Shown in pieces: positions 16,348 to 25,139 of a stretch of 64,000 bases of DNA. The position numbers were made by a program, and so were the translations under genes. The stretch is from assembly GCA_947460455.1 (NCBI GenBank), contig CANHKG010000001.1, positions 1-64,000 on the forward strand, in the 5' to 3' direction. Source of the DNA: Rhodospirillales bacterium. GTDB taxonomy: Bacteria > Pseudomonadota > Alphaproteobacteria > Acetobacterales > Acetobacteraceae. Position 1 is the stretch's first letter. The number at the start of each line of letters is the position of its first letter. The notes below the pieces were generated by a model that was not told the origin of the DNA, did not search any database, and saw only the letters and a list, made by a program, of their open reading frames with translations.

Positions 16348-19182
16348 ATGGGGCTGATCCGGGAGACCGATTTCGGCACGCCGGTGCGGCAGGGCGAAGC
16401 AACCGTTTCGCTGGTGATCGACGGGCAGCGCGTGAGCGTGCCGGCGGGGACCAGCGTGATGGCGGCGGCGATGCACGCGGGCACGAAGATTCCGAAGCTG
16501 TGCGCCACCGACAGCCTGGAGCCGTTCGGGTCTTGCCGGCTGTGCCTGGTGGAGATCGAGGGGCGGCGGGGCACGCCGGCTTCCTGCACCACGCCGGCCG
16601 AGGAAGGGATGGTGGTGCGCACGCACAGCGATCGCCTGGGCAAGCTACGGCGTGGGGTGATGGAGCTGTACATCTCCGACCATCCGCTGGATTGCCTGAC
16701 CTGCTCCGCGAATGGGGATTGCGAGCTGCAGGACATGGCCGGGGCCGTCGGGCTGCGCGAGGTGCGCTACGGCTATGAGGGCGCCAACCATTTCGATGGC
16801 GTGAAGGACGAGAGCAACCCGTATTTCAGCTACGACCCCGCCAAGTGCATCGTGTGCAATCGCTGCGTGCGCGCGTGCGAGGAGGTGCAGGGGACGTTCG
16901 CGCTGACCATCACCGGGCGTGGTTTTGATAGCCGGGTGGCGCCAGGGCCGACGGATTTCCTGGGCAGCGAATGCGTTTCCTGCGGCGCCTGCGTGCAGGC
17001 CTGCCCGACGGCGACGCTGACCGAGAAGAGCGTGATCGAGATGGGGCAGCCGGAGAAATCCGTTGTCACCACCTGCGCCTATTGCGGCGTGGGCTGTTCG
17101 TTCAAGGCGGAGCTGCAGGGTGACCGGGTGGTGCGGATGGTGCCGCACAAGCAGGGCGGGGCGAATGAGGGCCATTCCTGCGTGAAGGGGCGGTTTGCCT
17201 GGGGCTATGCCACGCACAAGGATCGCATCACCAAGCCGATGATCCGTGGCTCCATCCATGAGCCGTGGCGCGAGGTGAGTTGGGCCGAGGCGATCGGGCA
17301 TGCGGCTTCGGAGTTCAAGCGGCTGCAGGCGACGCATGGGCGCGATGCGGTGGGCGCCATCAGCTCCTCGCGCTGCACCAATGAGGAAGTGTTCCTGGTG
17401 CAGAAGCTGGTGCGTGGGGCGCTGGGCAACAACAACATCGATACCTGCGCGCGGGTGTGCCACGCGCCGACGGGGTATGGGCTGAAGACGACGTTCGGCA
17501 CCTCGGCCGGGACGCAGGATTTCAAAAGCGTTGCGAAGGCGGATGTGATCCTGGTGATCGGGGCGAACCCGACCGATGGGCACCCGGTGTTCGCCTCACG
17601 CATGAAGCGGCGGCTGCGGCAGGGGGCGAAGCTGATCGTGGCCGATCCGCGGCGGATCGATCTGGTGCGCTCGCCGCATATCGAGGCGTCGCACCATTTG
17701 CAGCTTCTGCCGGGCAGCAACGTGGCCTTCGTGAATGCCATGGCGCATGTGGTGGTGACGGAAGGGCTGGTGGACGAGGCGTTCGTGCGCGAGCGCTGCG
17801 ACCTCGGCGATTTCGAGGCCTGGGCGCGGTTCGTGGCGCTGGCGGAGAATTCGCCGGAGGAGACAGAGCGCTTCACCGGGGTGCCGGCGGCGGAGCTGCG
17901 GGCGGCGGCGCGGCTGTATGCCGCGGCGGGGAACGGGGCGATCTATTACGGGCTGGGCGTGACCGAGCACAGCCAGGGTTCCACCATGGTGATGGGCATG
18001 GCGAACCTGGCGATGGCGACCGCGAATATCGGGCGCGAGGGCGTGGGAGTGAACCCCTTGCGTGGCCAGAACAACGTGCAGGGCGCCTGCGACATGGGCA
18101 GCTTTCCGCATGAGTTCAGCGGGTATCGCCATGTGGCGGATGACGCGACGCGGGAGATGTTCGAGGCAACCTGGGGGCGGGCGCTGGATGGCGAGCCCGG
18201 GCTGCGCATTCCCAACATGCTGGACGAGGCGATCGGGGGCGGGTTCCGCGGGCTCTACATCCAGGGCGAGGACATCGCGCAATCCGATCCGAACACGCAG
18301 CACGTGACGGCGGCGCTGCGGGCGATGGAATGCGTGGTGGTGCAGGACCTTTTCCTGAACGAAACGGCGCAGTTCGCGCACGTGTTCCTGCCCGGTGCCT
18401 CGTTCCTGGAGAAGGACGGCACCTTCACCAATGCGGAGCGGCGCATCAACCGGGTGCGCAAGGTGATGGAGCCGCTGGCGGGGATGGCGGAGTGGGAGGT
18501 GACGGCGGCGCTGGCCACCGCGCTGGGCTTCCCGATGCGATACGACCATCCCAGCGAGATCATGGACGAGATCGCGCGGGTGACGCCGAGCTTTACCGGT
18601 GTGAGCTACGCGGTGCTGGAGGCGCGCGGCTCCGTGCAGTGGCCGTGCAATGCGGCCGCACCGGAGGGCACGCCGATCATGCATGTGGATCGGTTCGTGC
18701 GTGGCACTGGCAAGTTCATGATCACCGAGTTCGTGCCGACGGAGGAGCGCACCGGGCCGCGCTTCCCGCTGATCCTGACCACGGGGCGCATTCTGAGCCA
18801 GTACAACGTGGGCCAGCAGACGCGGCGCACGGCCAACGTGGCGTGGCACAACGAGGATGTGCTGGAGATCCATCCCTTCGATGCCGAGAGCCGCGGGATT
18901 ACCAGCGGCGAGTTGGTGGCGCTGGCCAGCCGGTCTGGCGAGATTTCGCTGCGGGCGGTGGTGTCGGAGCGGATGCAGCCGGGCGTGGTGTACACCACCT
19001 TCCATCATGCCCGCACCGGGGCCAACGTGATCACCACCGACTATTCCGATTGGGCGACGAATTGCCCGGAATACAAGGTGACGGCGGTGCAGGTGCGGCG
19101 GACCAATGCGCTGTCCCGCTGGCAGGAGATGCATCAGCAGGAGGCCGGGCAGCTGCGCCGGATCGCGCCTGCCGCCGAATAG
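16348..19182 (+). CDS. fdsA: NAD-dependent formate dehydrogenase alpha subunit (molybdopterin, catalytic)
   Basis: A 944-residue molybdoenzyme with an N-terminal NuoG-like iron-sulfur module. The [2Fe-2S] cysteines lie in PFGSCRLCLVEIEG and neighbours, and a His/Cys segment in CLTCSANGDCELQ. Two ferredoxin clusters follow (CIVCNRCVRACEE and CVSCGACVQACP), then CAYCGVGCSF at the start of the molybdopterin domain. The active-site motif is TCARVCHAPT with the Mo-ligating Cys at residue 371, the position that holds selenocysteine in E. coli FdhF, followed by the catalytic His. It oxidises formate to CO2 in the cytoplasm. Length and order agree with oxygen-tolerant FdsA proteins. Confidence 0.95.
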   Translation: MGLIRETDFGTPVRQGEATVSLVIDGQRVSVPAGTSVMAAAMHAGTKIPKLCATDSLEPFGSCRLCLVEIEGRRGTPASCTTPAEEGMVVRTHSDRLGKLRRGVMELYISDHPLDCLTCSANGDCELQDMAGAVGLREVRYGYEGANHFDGVKDESNPYFSYDPAKCIVCNRCVRACEEVQGTFALTITGRGFDSRVAPGPTDFLGSECVSCGACVQACPTATLTEKSVIEMGQPEKSVVTTCAYCGVGCSFKAELQGDRVVRMVPHKQGGANEGHSCVKGRFAWGYATHKDRITKPMIRGSIHEPWREVSWAEAIGHAASEFKRLQATHGRDAVGAISSSRCTNEEVFLVQKLVRGALGNNNIDTCARVCHAPTGYGLKTTFGTSAGTQDFKSVAKADVILVIGANPTDGHPVFASRMKRRLRQGAKLIVADPRRIDLVRSPHIEASHHLQLLPGSNVAFVNAMAHVVVTEGLVDEAFVRERCDLGDFEAWARFVALAENSPEETERFTGVPAAELRAAARLYAAAGNGAIYYGLGVTEHSQGSTMVMGMANLAMATANIGREGVGVNPLRGQNNVQGACDMGSFPHEFSGYRHVADDATREMFEATWGRALDGEPGLRIPNMLDEAIGGGFRGLYIQGEDIAQSDPNTQHVTAALRAMECVVVQDLFLNETAQFAHVFLPGASFLEKDGTFTNAERRINRVRKVMEPLAGMAEWEVTAALATALGFPMRYDHPSEIMDEIARVTPSFTGVSYAVLEARGSVQWPCNAAAPEGTPIMHVDRFVRGTGKFMITEFVPTEERTGPRFPLILTTGRILSQYNVGQQTRRTANVAWHNEDVLEIHPFDAESRGITSGELVALASRSGEISLRAVVSERMQPGVVYTTFHHARTGANVITTDYSDWATNCPEYKVTAVQVRRTNALSRWQEMHQQEAGQLRRIAPAAE

Positions 19183-19201
19183 CGCGGCACCCACCCGGCA
19201 G

Positions 19202-19975
19202 GTGCATGGCGAGGCGCTGCGCTTCGACGGAGGGGGCGTGGCGCGCGTGCCGGTGGAGGTGGCGGCCGAGGTGCCGGTGAACCTGGTGTATGCCACGCTG
19301 CCGCATGCGGTGATGATGGCCACGCCCGCGGATCTGGTGGATTTCGCCTATGGCTTCAGCCTGACCGAGGGCGTGATCGCGGCGGCGGAGGAGATCCGCG
19401 CCGTGACAATGCGCGAGGTGCCGCGCGGGATCATGCTGGAGGTGGATCTGGTACCGGCGGCGCTGCGGCGGCACATGGCGCGGCGGCGTTCGATGGCCGG
19501 GCGCACGGGGTGCGGGATTTGCGGCATCGAGAGCCTGGAGGATTTGCCACAGGGGCGGAAGGTGGCGCCTGGGCCCGCAATCGCGCCGGCTGCGATCCGC
19601 GCGGCGCTGCTGGGGCTGGAGGGTCGGCAGGTGCTGAACCAGGCGACGCGGGCGGTGCACGCGGCGGCATGGTGCGACGGGGCGGGGGCGATCGTGGCGC
19701 TGCGCGAGGATGTCGGCCGGCACAATGCGCTTGATAAGCTGGTGGGGGCCTGCCTGCGGGATGGCATCGGGCCCGGGGGCGGCTTCGTGCTGCTGACCAG
19801 CCGGGCCTCGTTCGAGATGGTGGAGAAGGCGGCGTCGTTCGGGGCGGGCACGGTGGTGGCGATTTCGGCGCCGACCTCGCTGGCGGTGGAGCGGGCGGCG
19901 GCGCTGGGGATCGCGCTGGTGGCAGTGGCGCGGCCCGATGGGGCGGTGCGGTTCACGCCGGGAGAACTGGAATGA
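19202..19975 (+). CDS. fdhD: Formate dehydrogenase accessory sulfurtransferase FdhD/FdsC
   Basis: A 257-residue FdhD-family protein needed to sulfurate the molybdenum cofactor before insertion into FdsA. The catalytic CxxC is seen as GCGICG (Cys104 and Cys107), followed by the family motifs 'VLNQATRAVHAAAWCD', REDVGRHNALDKLVGA and LLTSRASFEMVEKAA. I use GTG 19202, 19 nt after the fdsA stop; an in-frame ATG at 19106 would overlap fdsA by 77 nt. It sits between fdsA and fdsD, as in other fds operons, and its last 4 nt overlap the fdsD start. Confidence 0.92.
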   Translation: MHGEALRFDGGGVARVPVEVAAEVPVNLVYATLPHAVMMATPADLVDFAYGFSLTEGVIAAAEEIRAVTMREVPRGIMLEVDLVPAALRRHMARRRSMAGRTGCGICGIESLEDLPQGRKVAPGPAIAPAAIRAALLGLEGRQVLNQATRAVHAAAWCDGAGAIVALREDVGRHNALDKLVGACLRDGIGPGGGFVLLTSRASFEMVEKAASFGAGTVVAISAPTSLAVERAAALGIALVAVARPDGAVRFTPGELE

Positions 19976-20187
19976 CGGAGGTGGCGCGGCTGGCATGGAT
20001 GGCGGGCCGGATCGCGGCCGCCTTCGATGCCCTGCCGGAGGAGCAGGCGGCGGCGGCGATCGCAGCGCATATCAACCAGTTCTGGGCGCCCCCGATGCGG
20101 CGCGGGCTGCTGGCGGCCGACCCCGCCACGCTGGCGCCGCGGGTGCGGCGGGCGCTTTCGCTGGTGCGGCCGCCGGCCCGAACTTAA
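19972..20187 (+). CDS. fdsD: Formate dehydrogenase delta subunit
   Basis: A 71-residue protein with the FdsD signature HINQFWAPPMRRGL, following an acidic EEQAAAAIAAHI helix. FdsD associates with FdsA and supports assembly or cofactor handling of NAD-dependent formate dehydrogenase. It overlaps fdhD by 4 nt and closes the operon. Its TAA overlaps the stop of the minus-strand lipoprotein gene by 4 nt, so two convergent messages share their ends. Confidence 0.9.
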   Translation: MTEVARLAWMAGRIAAAFDALPEEQAAAAIAAHINQFWAPPMRRGLLAADPATLAPRVRRALSLVRPPART

Positions 20188-20459
20188 TTTCGGCGACGCG
20201 GGCGGTCTTGGCGGCGGTATCCGTCGTCGTCCTGTTGTCGTTGCGACTGGTCGTAGAGATAGCCGCCACCGGCGCCGACGCCGGCGCCGAGCAGGGCGCC
20301 TAGCCCGGCATTGCCGCTGAAGGAGCCGAGCAGGCCGCCAACGCCGGCACCGCCCAGGGCGCCAACCGCGGTGCGCTGCTGGGTGGCGTTCATGCCGTCG
20401 CAGCCGGCCAGGCCGAGGCCGGCGGCGAGCAGTGCGGCCATTCGCAGGGTTCGGGTCAT
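20184..20459 (-). CDS. Small glycine-zipper lipoprotein
   Basis: A 91-residue envelope protein. The N-terminus MTRTLRMAALLAAGLGLAGC is a lipoprotein signal with lipobox LAGC, so Cys20 should be lipidated. The middle is a glycine-zipper stretch (AVGALGGAGVGGLLG and GALLGAGVGAGGGY) like outer-membrane 'OmpA-like Gly zipper' lipoproteins. The C-terminus is hydrophilic and rich in Gln, Asp and Arg. It lies 14 nt after a secreted Rap1a-like protein and is probably co-transcribed. The molecular role is unknown; a structural envelope role is likely. Confidence 0.8.
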   Translation of the reverse strand: MTRTLRMAALLAAGLGLAGCDGMNATQQRTAVGALGGAGVGGLLGSFSGNAGLGALLGAGVGAGGGYLYDQSQRQQDDDGYRRQDRPRRRN

Positions 20460-20473
20460 GGGTGGTCTCCCTC

Positions 20474-20899
20474 TCAGCGCTGGCGAACGGTGCGGCCGGC
20501 GGCCATGGGCGGGCAGGGGTAGCGGGCCTGGGCCCAGCGCAGGAAGCCATCCAGCGCCGGTTCCTCCGCGAAGCGTGGCGTGGCGCGGGCCCATTGGGCG
20601 AAGTCCACGCCGGAGTCGGCGATGCTGGGGCGGCGTTCCGGCAGGCAGAAGAGCGGGTGGAGTGGCGTGCCGGCGGGGTGGGTGAGGGTGTGGTACTGGG
20701 CGGCGGCGGTGATGAAGCCCTGGCAATAGGCGATCGCCTCCAGCCGCGGCATGCCGCCCCAGGCGGGGTCGCAGACGGCGGCGAGGTCGCGCACTGTCTC
20801 CACATGGGTGGTGGGGCCGGCGCCCGGTGGTGGTGGCTGGGCGAGGGCCGGGGCGGCGGCGATGGCGAGCAGCGCGGCCAGGCTGGGGCCGAGGCGCAT
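20474..20899 (-). CDS. Secreted Rap1a/Tai-like protein
   Basis: A 141-residue protein with a clear Sec signal (MRLGPSLAALLAIAAAPALA, cleavage before QPPPP). The mature part has four cysteines in the pattern AVCDP, AYCQGFITAAA, LFCLPE and YPCPP. The YCxGFI...FCLP spacing resembles the Rap1a/Tai domain, first known from type VI secretion immunity proteins but common as orphan periplasmic proteins. No type VI genes are near. I start it at ATG 20899, because the longer frame upstream has no signal peptide. The function is uncertain; the family assignment is by motif only. Confidence 0.7.
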   Translation of the reverse strand: MRLGPSLAALLAIAAAPALAQPPPPGAGPTTHVETVRDLAAVCDPAWGGMPRLEAIAYCQGFITAAAQYHTLTHPAGTPLHPLFCLPERRPSIADSGVDFAQWARATPRFAEEPALDGFLRWAQARYPCPPMAAGRTVRQR

Positions 20900-20958
20900 G
20901 GGCGGTTCCTCCACGGGGGTCCGGGAGGAAGCGCGCTGGGGCCTTGCGGGTTCCCTGG

Positions 20959-21243
20959 CTAGATGAACTGCCCGCGCAGGAAGCCCAGGGCGGGCAGGGG
21001 CTGCCAGCCGCGCGGCAGGTCGGCGCGGCGCATGGGGGCGACGGAGTAGCGCGGCGGGGGCTGGCGGCTGCCGCTGAGGAAGGTGGAATGGGCAGCCACC
21101 TGGGCTTCCCGCCAGGCGCGGTCTTCCAGGGCGGCGGCGCGGCTGGGGTAGATGTTGGCGACCTTCGAGAGCTTGCCGATGGAGGCGATGACGGCCCACA
21201 TCGTGTCGTCCCGGGCGCGGGGGAGGGCGACGACCTCGCTCAT
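20959..21243 (-). CDS. Hypothetical protein, 94 aa
   Basis: A short minus-strand frame starting ATG at 21243, with product beginning MSEVVALPRARDDTMWAVIA and ending FLRGQFI. It is amphipathic, has no signal peptide or membrane helix and no cysteine. I do not recognise it. Codon usage (high G/C in third position on the minus strand), isolation between two minus-strand genes and the lack of a better frame support coding. The 118 nt upstream of it (21244-21361) hold nothing I can name. Confidence 0.5.
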   Translation of the reverse strand: MSEVVALPRARDDTMWAVIASIGKLSKVANIYPSRAAALEDRAWREAQVAAHSTFLSGSRQPPPRYSVAPMRRADLPRGWQPLPALGFLRGQFI

Positions 21244-21361
21244 GGCCTCGCCCCCGGCACGCTTGCCTCGGGGGTATCTCCCGCATTCGGACCTGGCATC
21301 GGCACCTCGTCCATCGTCCTGTCACAAATGATAGCGGCGGGCGCTGTGGCGTCCAGCGTTA

Positions 21362-21946
21362 TCAGAGGCCTGAGATGGGGGGCATGGTGGCCTGGAACAA
21401 CGGGGTGGCGGTGGCGGCATCGAACCAGGCGGCCAGCACGGGGCGGCCGTGGCGCCAGGCCCAGGCGGTGTGGCGGCGCTCGCAGTAACCCAGCGCGCAG
21501 GCCAGCGCGAGGCTGGCGGTTTCGTGCCGGGGCAGGGCGGCCTCCAGGCGATCCGCGGTGCGGTTGGCGCGGGTTTCCTCCAGCGCGATCACGCCGGGGG
21601 AGCGTTCGTGCTGCGGGCGGCGCAGCTCACGGTTCCACACCGCGATGCCGTCCAGCAGGCCTATGGCCTGGCCCAGCTCGGCGAGGCCGGCGGGGGTTTC
21701 GGGGATCAGGCGCGGGCCTGTGTGCAGGCGATCGAGATGGGTGAGGATCAGCATGGTTTCGCTGAGCGCGGTGCCGTCGGCCAGTACCAGCGTGGGCACG
21801 CGGCCGACGGGGTTGTGCGGCAGCAGGTCGGATTCGGGGTCGCGCAGGGTGGTTTCCTGCTCCGTGATCCCCGCGATGCCGCGCTCGCGCCAGGCGATGC
21901 GGACCATGCGGGCATAGGGGGAGCCCTGGACGTAGTGGAGGCGCAT
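21362..21946 (-). CDS. Glutathione S-transferase family protein
   Basis: A 194-residue GST-like protein. The N-terminal thioredoxin-fold part reads MRLHYVQGSPYARMVRIAW, with the SPYARMVR helix start that binds glutathione in many bacterial GSTs. The conserved NPVGRVPTLVLADGTALSET follows, giving cis-Pro and the Glu-Ser/Thr glutathione contact. The C-terminal helical domain follows. The start overlaps the stop of the upstream dehydratase gene (ATGA), so both are made from one message. The substrate is unknown. Confidence 0.88.
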   Translation of the reverse strand: MRLHYVQGSPYARMVRIAWRERGIAGITEQETTLRDPESDLLPHNPVGRVPTLVLADGTALSETMLILTHLDRLHTGPRLIPETPAGLAELGQAIGLLDGIAVWNRELRRPQHERSPGVIALEETRANRTADRLEAALPRHETASLALACALGYCERRHTAWAWRHGRPVLAAWFDAATATPLFQATMPPISGL

Positions 21947-22941
21947 CAGGCGGCGAGGGCGCGGCCGAACACGTCCGGGTCGATGTTGCCGCCGCTGAGC
22001 ACGAGGCCAACCACCTTGCCCTTCGCGTCGAACTTGCCGGCGAGCAGGGCGGCGAGGCAGACGGCGCCGCCGGGTTCCACCACCAGCTTCAGGTGGGCGA
22101 AGGCGAACTTGATGGCGGCGAGCACTTCGGCATCGGTCACCGCGAGGCCGCCGGCCAGGCGCGGGCGGTTGACGGCGAAGGTGAGCTTGCCCGGCGAATG
22201 GGCCAGCAGCGCGTCGCACAATGTGGAGCCGCCGGGGGTGTTGGTTTCGCGGTTGCCGGAAACGAGGGAGCGGCCGGTATCGTCCCAGCCTTCGGGCTCC
22301 ACGGCGTAGAGGCGGGTATCCGGCGAGGCGCCTTCCACGGCCAGGGCGCAGCCGGCGATCAGGCCGCCGCCGCCGGTGCAGGCGAGCATTGCATCCATGG
22401 TGAAGCCGGCCTCGCGCGCATCCTCCACCAGTTCCAGGGCCAGCGTGCCCTGGCCGGCGATGACGTGCGGGTGGTCGAAGGGCGGGACCATGGTGGCGCC
22501 GGAGGCTTCGGCATGGGCGCGGGTCATGCCCTCGCGGTCATCCTTCATGCGGTCGTAGCGGCGGATCTCGGCGCCCCAGCGCTGGGTGCTCTCCACTTTG
22601 ATGGCCGGCGCGTCGTCCGGCATGAAGATGGTGGCGCGGGCGCCGACCGAGGCGGCGGCATAGGCGGTGGCCTGGGCGTGGTTGCCGGAGGAATGGGTGA
22701 CGACGCCGTTGCGGCGCTGGGCCTCGCTGAGCTGCAGGATGGCGTTGCTGGCGCCGCGCAGCTTGAAGCTGCCGGTGCGCTGCAGCGGTTCCGGCTTCAG
22801 CAGGATGGTGCCGCCGGTGATCTTGTCCAGCCAGGGGTTGCGCAGCATGGGGGTGCGGACCACGAGCGGGGCGATGCGGGCGCGGGCGGCCTGCACATCC
22901 TCGTAGGTGGGCATCTGGTCGAAGCTGGCGGGCTGGGTCAT
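21946..22941 (-). CDS. Threonine/serine dehydratase-like PLP enzyme
   Basis: A 331-residue fold-type II PLP enzyme of the serine/threonine dehydratase family. The Schiff-base lysine lies in LQRTGSFKLRGASNAI, SSGNHAQATAYAA is the substrate Asn loop, and CTGGGGLIAGCALA is the Gly-rich phosphate loop. There is no C-terminal ACT domain, so it is the catabolic or non-regulated type. Candidates are threonine ammonia-lyase, serine racemase or threo-3-hydroxyaspartate ammonia-lyase, which cannot be separated by eye. It is followed directly by the GST gene and overlaps the end of the upstream membrane glycosyltransferase gene by 4 nt. Confidence 0.86.
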   Translation of the reverse strand: MTQPASFDQMPTYEDVQAARARIAPLVVRTPMLRNPWLDKITGGTILLKPEPLQRTGSFKLRGASNAILQLSEAQRRNGVVTHSSGNHAQATAYAAASVGARATIFMPDDAPAIKVESTQRWGAEIRRYDRMKDDREGMTRAHAEASGATMVPPFDHPHVIAGQGTLALELVEDAREAGFTMDAMLACTGGGGLIAGCALAVEGASPDTRLYAVEPEGWDDTGRSLVSGNRETNTPGGSTLCDALLAHSPGKLTFAVNRPRLAGGLAVTDAEVLAAIKFAFAHLKLVVEPGGAVCLAALLAGKFDAKGKVVGLVLSGGNIDPDVFGRALAA

Positions 22942-24449
22942 GGGCTGGGGTCCCGTAGGGGGGCGTGCGGGCGCGGCATCAGTGCCGCGGGCTGCTCGCC
23001 GTGGCGGCCGGTGGCACGATACAGGCGGAATTGCTCGGCCGCCATCCCGTCCCGCCCGCGGGTGAGGGTGGCGATCTGCCGTGGGGCGGTGACGTCGTCG
23101 GTATGCAGCCGTTCGTCGCGGCGGGCGCTGTGCAGCAGCAGAACGGGGCGGCCGGCGAGGATGGGGCGGGCATCCGGCAGGCGGAACAGGGCCCAGCGGC
23201 CTTCCAGCCCCACCACGGCGATGTCGGGCGGCAGCAGGCGGGCGAGCAGGGCGGCGTGGCCGTAATTGGTGCTGGCGACGATGCTGATGCCCTCGCGCCG
23301 GGCGGCGGTGGCGATGTCGGCGGCCAGGGCGTTCCAGCCGGCCAGGCGCAGCAAGGTGGGATCGAGCGGTGCGGGCAGGGGCAGGGGCGCGAGCGTCGCC
23401 TGGGCCCAGGTGGCGGCGGTGACGATAAGGCCGAGGGCGAGGCCGGGGCGCACCCAGCGCCGCCAGCGTTCGGCCAGGGTGGGGACGATGGCGGCGGCGG
23501 CGATGCAGGCGGCGGGGTAGGCGATGCCGGGCCAGTTGGCCTGCACGCGCTCGCCCAGGGCATGCAGCGTGAACACCACGGCGGGCATGCCCGCCAGCCC
23601 GGCGAGCAGCACCCAGCCGGGCTGGTCCCGCGTGCCCAGGCGCAGCGCGGTGAGCAGGCCGGCGGCGCAGAGCACGGCGATCACCGGGGTGGCGAGCGCC
23701 AGCTGGCCGGCCACCAGCTCGGCCAGGAATTGCAGCGCGCGCAGCGGTGGCCCGTCGCCGCCGCGGGCGCTTTGCTTGAGGATGCTGGCCCAGCCATGGG
23801 CGGCGTTCCAGGCCAGCACCGGCGCCACGACGGCAGCGGCCAGGGCGGCGCCGGCCCAAACCGGCCAGGAGAGCAGCCAGCGCCGGTGGGCGGGGATGGC
23901 CAGCACCCAGAGCAGGATGGGGGGCGTGATCAGCAGGGCGGAATACTTGCTGGCCCCGGCCGCGCCGATGAACAGCCCGGCGGCGAGCCACCAGCGCGGA
24001 TCGGCGCCGGCCTGGAGGCGGCCCAGCGCCCAGATCGTGGCGGTCCAGAAGAACAGCAGCGGGGTGTCGGGCGTCATCGTCACGCTGCCGGCGCCGAACA
24101 GCAGGGTGGCGTTCAGCAGGGCGGCGGCCAGCACGCCGGCTTCGCGCCGTGCCGTCTCCTCCCCTGGCAGCAGGTCGCGTGCCGCGCGGGCCAGCATCAG
24201 GGAGCCGAGCAGGGCGGCGGGTGGGGCCAGCAGGCGCACGCCCAGCGCGCCCTCCCCGGCCACGGCCGTGCCGGCGGCGATCCAGAGCGCCACCATGGGG
24301 GGATGGTCGAAATAGCCCGGGGCCAGCGCGCGCGACCACACCCAGTAATAGGCCTCGTCCGGCAGCAGCGGCATCCAGGCCGCGACAACGAGGCGCAGGG
24401 CGGTCAGGCCCAGGAGGGCGGCGAAGGCGAGGCGTTCGAGGCGCAGCAA
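22938..24449 (-). CDS. Membrane glycosyltransferase family 39 (ArnT/dolichol-P-mannose type)
   Basis: A 503-residue protein with about ten hydrophobic segments. Near the N-terminus it has WMPLLPDEAYYWVWSRALAP and YFDHPPMVAL. The acidic DE pair and FDHPP are the periplasmic-loop signatures of GT39/PMT-type transferases such as ArnT. It should move a sugar from a polyprenyl-phosphate donor to a lipid, protein or glycan in the periplasm. I see no ATG near the front; TTG 24449 gives a short cytoplasmic start before the first helix. It overlaps the dehydratase gene by 4 nt and follows the Lrp gene by 23 nt. Confidence 0.85.
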   Translation of the reverse strand: MLRLERLAFAALLGLTALRLVVAAWMPLLPDEAYYWVWSRALAPGYFDHPPMVALWIAAGTAVAGEGALGVRLLAPPAALLGSLMLARAARDLLPGEETARREAGVLAAALLNATLLFGAGSVTMTPDTPLLFFWTATIWALGRLQAGADPRWWLAAGLFIGAAGASKYSALLITPPILLWVLAIPAHRRWLLSWPVWAGAALAAAVVAPVLAWNAAHGWASILKQSARGGDGPPLRALQFLAELVAGQLALATPVIAVLCAAGLLTALRLGTRDQPGWVLLAGLAGMPAVVFTLHALGERVQANWPGIAYPAACIAAAAIVPTLAERWRRWVRPGLALGLIVTAATWAQATLAPLPLPAPLDPTLLRLAGWNALAADIATAARREGISIVASTNYGHAALLARLLPPDIAVVGLEGRWALFRLPDARPILAGRPVLLLHSARRDERLHTDDVTAPRQIATLTRGRDGMAAEQFRLYRATGRHGEQPAALMPRPHAPLRDPSP

Positions 24450-24472
24450 GGGCGGGTGCGGGGCCGCCGCTG

Positions 24473-24949
24473 TCAGAGTGGCACGCCGGCCAGGCTGCGG
24501 CTGGTGCGGATGGTTTGCAGCGTTTGCACGCGGGCGACAGCGGCGGCGCCGGTGAGGCGTTGCGTCAGCTGGTTCTCATGCGCGGTGTCGCGCGCCACCA
24601 GTTTCAGCAGGAAATCGCCGCCGCCGCGGATCATGTGGCACTCCCGCACCTCCGGCCATTCGGCAACCATCGATTCGAAGGCGGCCAGCACCGCCTCCTT
24701 CTGGCTTTCCAGCCCGACGATGGCGAAGAAGGTGATCTCCCAGCCCAGCTTCTGCGGATTGGAATCGGCGTGGTAGCCGCGGATGATCCCGGCCTCCTCC
24801 AGCCGGCGGACGCGGCGCAGGCAGGGGGGCGCGGAGATGCCGGCGCGGCGGGCCAGTTCCACGTTGGTCATGCGCCCATCGGCCTGGAGCTCGGCCAGGA
24901 TGCGGCGGTCGATGGCGTCCAGCACGGGGACGTCGGAGGGCAATTTCAT
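24473..24949 (-). CDS. Lrp/AsnC family transcriptional regulator
   Basis: A 158-residue regulator with an N-terminal winged helix (LDAIDRRILAELQADGRMTN, then VELARRAGISAPPCLRRVRR) and a C-terminal RAM/ligand domain (LGWEITFFAIVGLE... and MIRGGGDFLLKLVA). The start ATG 24949 fits the family. It is divergent from trxB, an arrangement common in alphaproteobacteria, and leads a minus-strand run of glycosyltransferase, dehydratase and GST. It may sense an amino acid and control itself and the divergent gene; that is family knowledge, not shown here. Confidence 0.92.
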   Translation of the reverse strand: MKLPSDVPVLDAIDRRILAELQADGRMTNVELARRAGISAPPCLRRVRRLEEAGIIRGYHADSNPQKLGWEITFFAIVGLESQKEAVLAAFESMVAEWPEVRECHMIRGGGDFLLKLVARDTAHENQLTQRLTGAAAVARVQTLQTIRTSRSLAGVPL

Positions 24950-25081
24950 CGGTGGACGTATCTTCCCCAAGGGAGCAGCCAGTATGGGCAGGCAGGGTGG
25001 GCAGGCAGGCAAGGTGGTGGCCGCTTGGCGCGGCATGACGAAATATTATTGCACAAGTCTGGCCGCACAAGGCCCGCTTCC

Positions 25082-25110
25082 TTGAAGCGCACCGCCGCTG
25101 GGCCCTATTG
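25082..25110 (+). promoter_or_regulatory. Candidate sigma-70-type promoter of trxB
   Basis: TTGAAG (25082-25087), a 17-nt spacer, then CTATTG (25105-25110) places a transcription start about 25 nt before the trxB ATG. An A/T-rich island (AAATATTATT near 25040) about 45 nt further upstream may serve the divergent lrp promoter. Confidence 0.45.
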
Positions 25111-25139
25111 TCCCGCGCTCACCGCTGGAATCGCCCCGC

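Noticed and set aside
17446-17460. Possible selenocysteine in formate dehydrogenase
   Set aside because: The active-site codon is TGC (Cys371), not TGA, so the enzyme is the Cys/Mo type.
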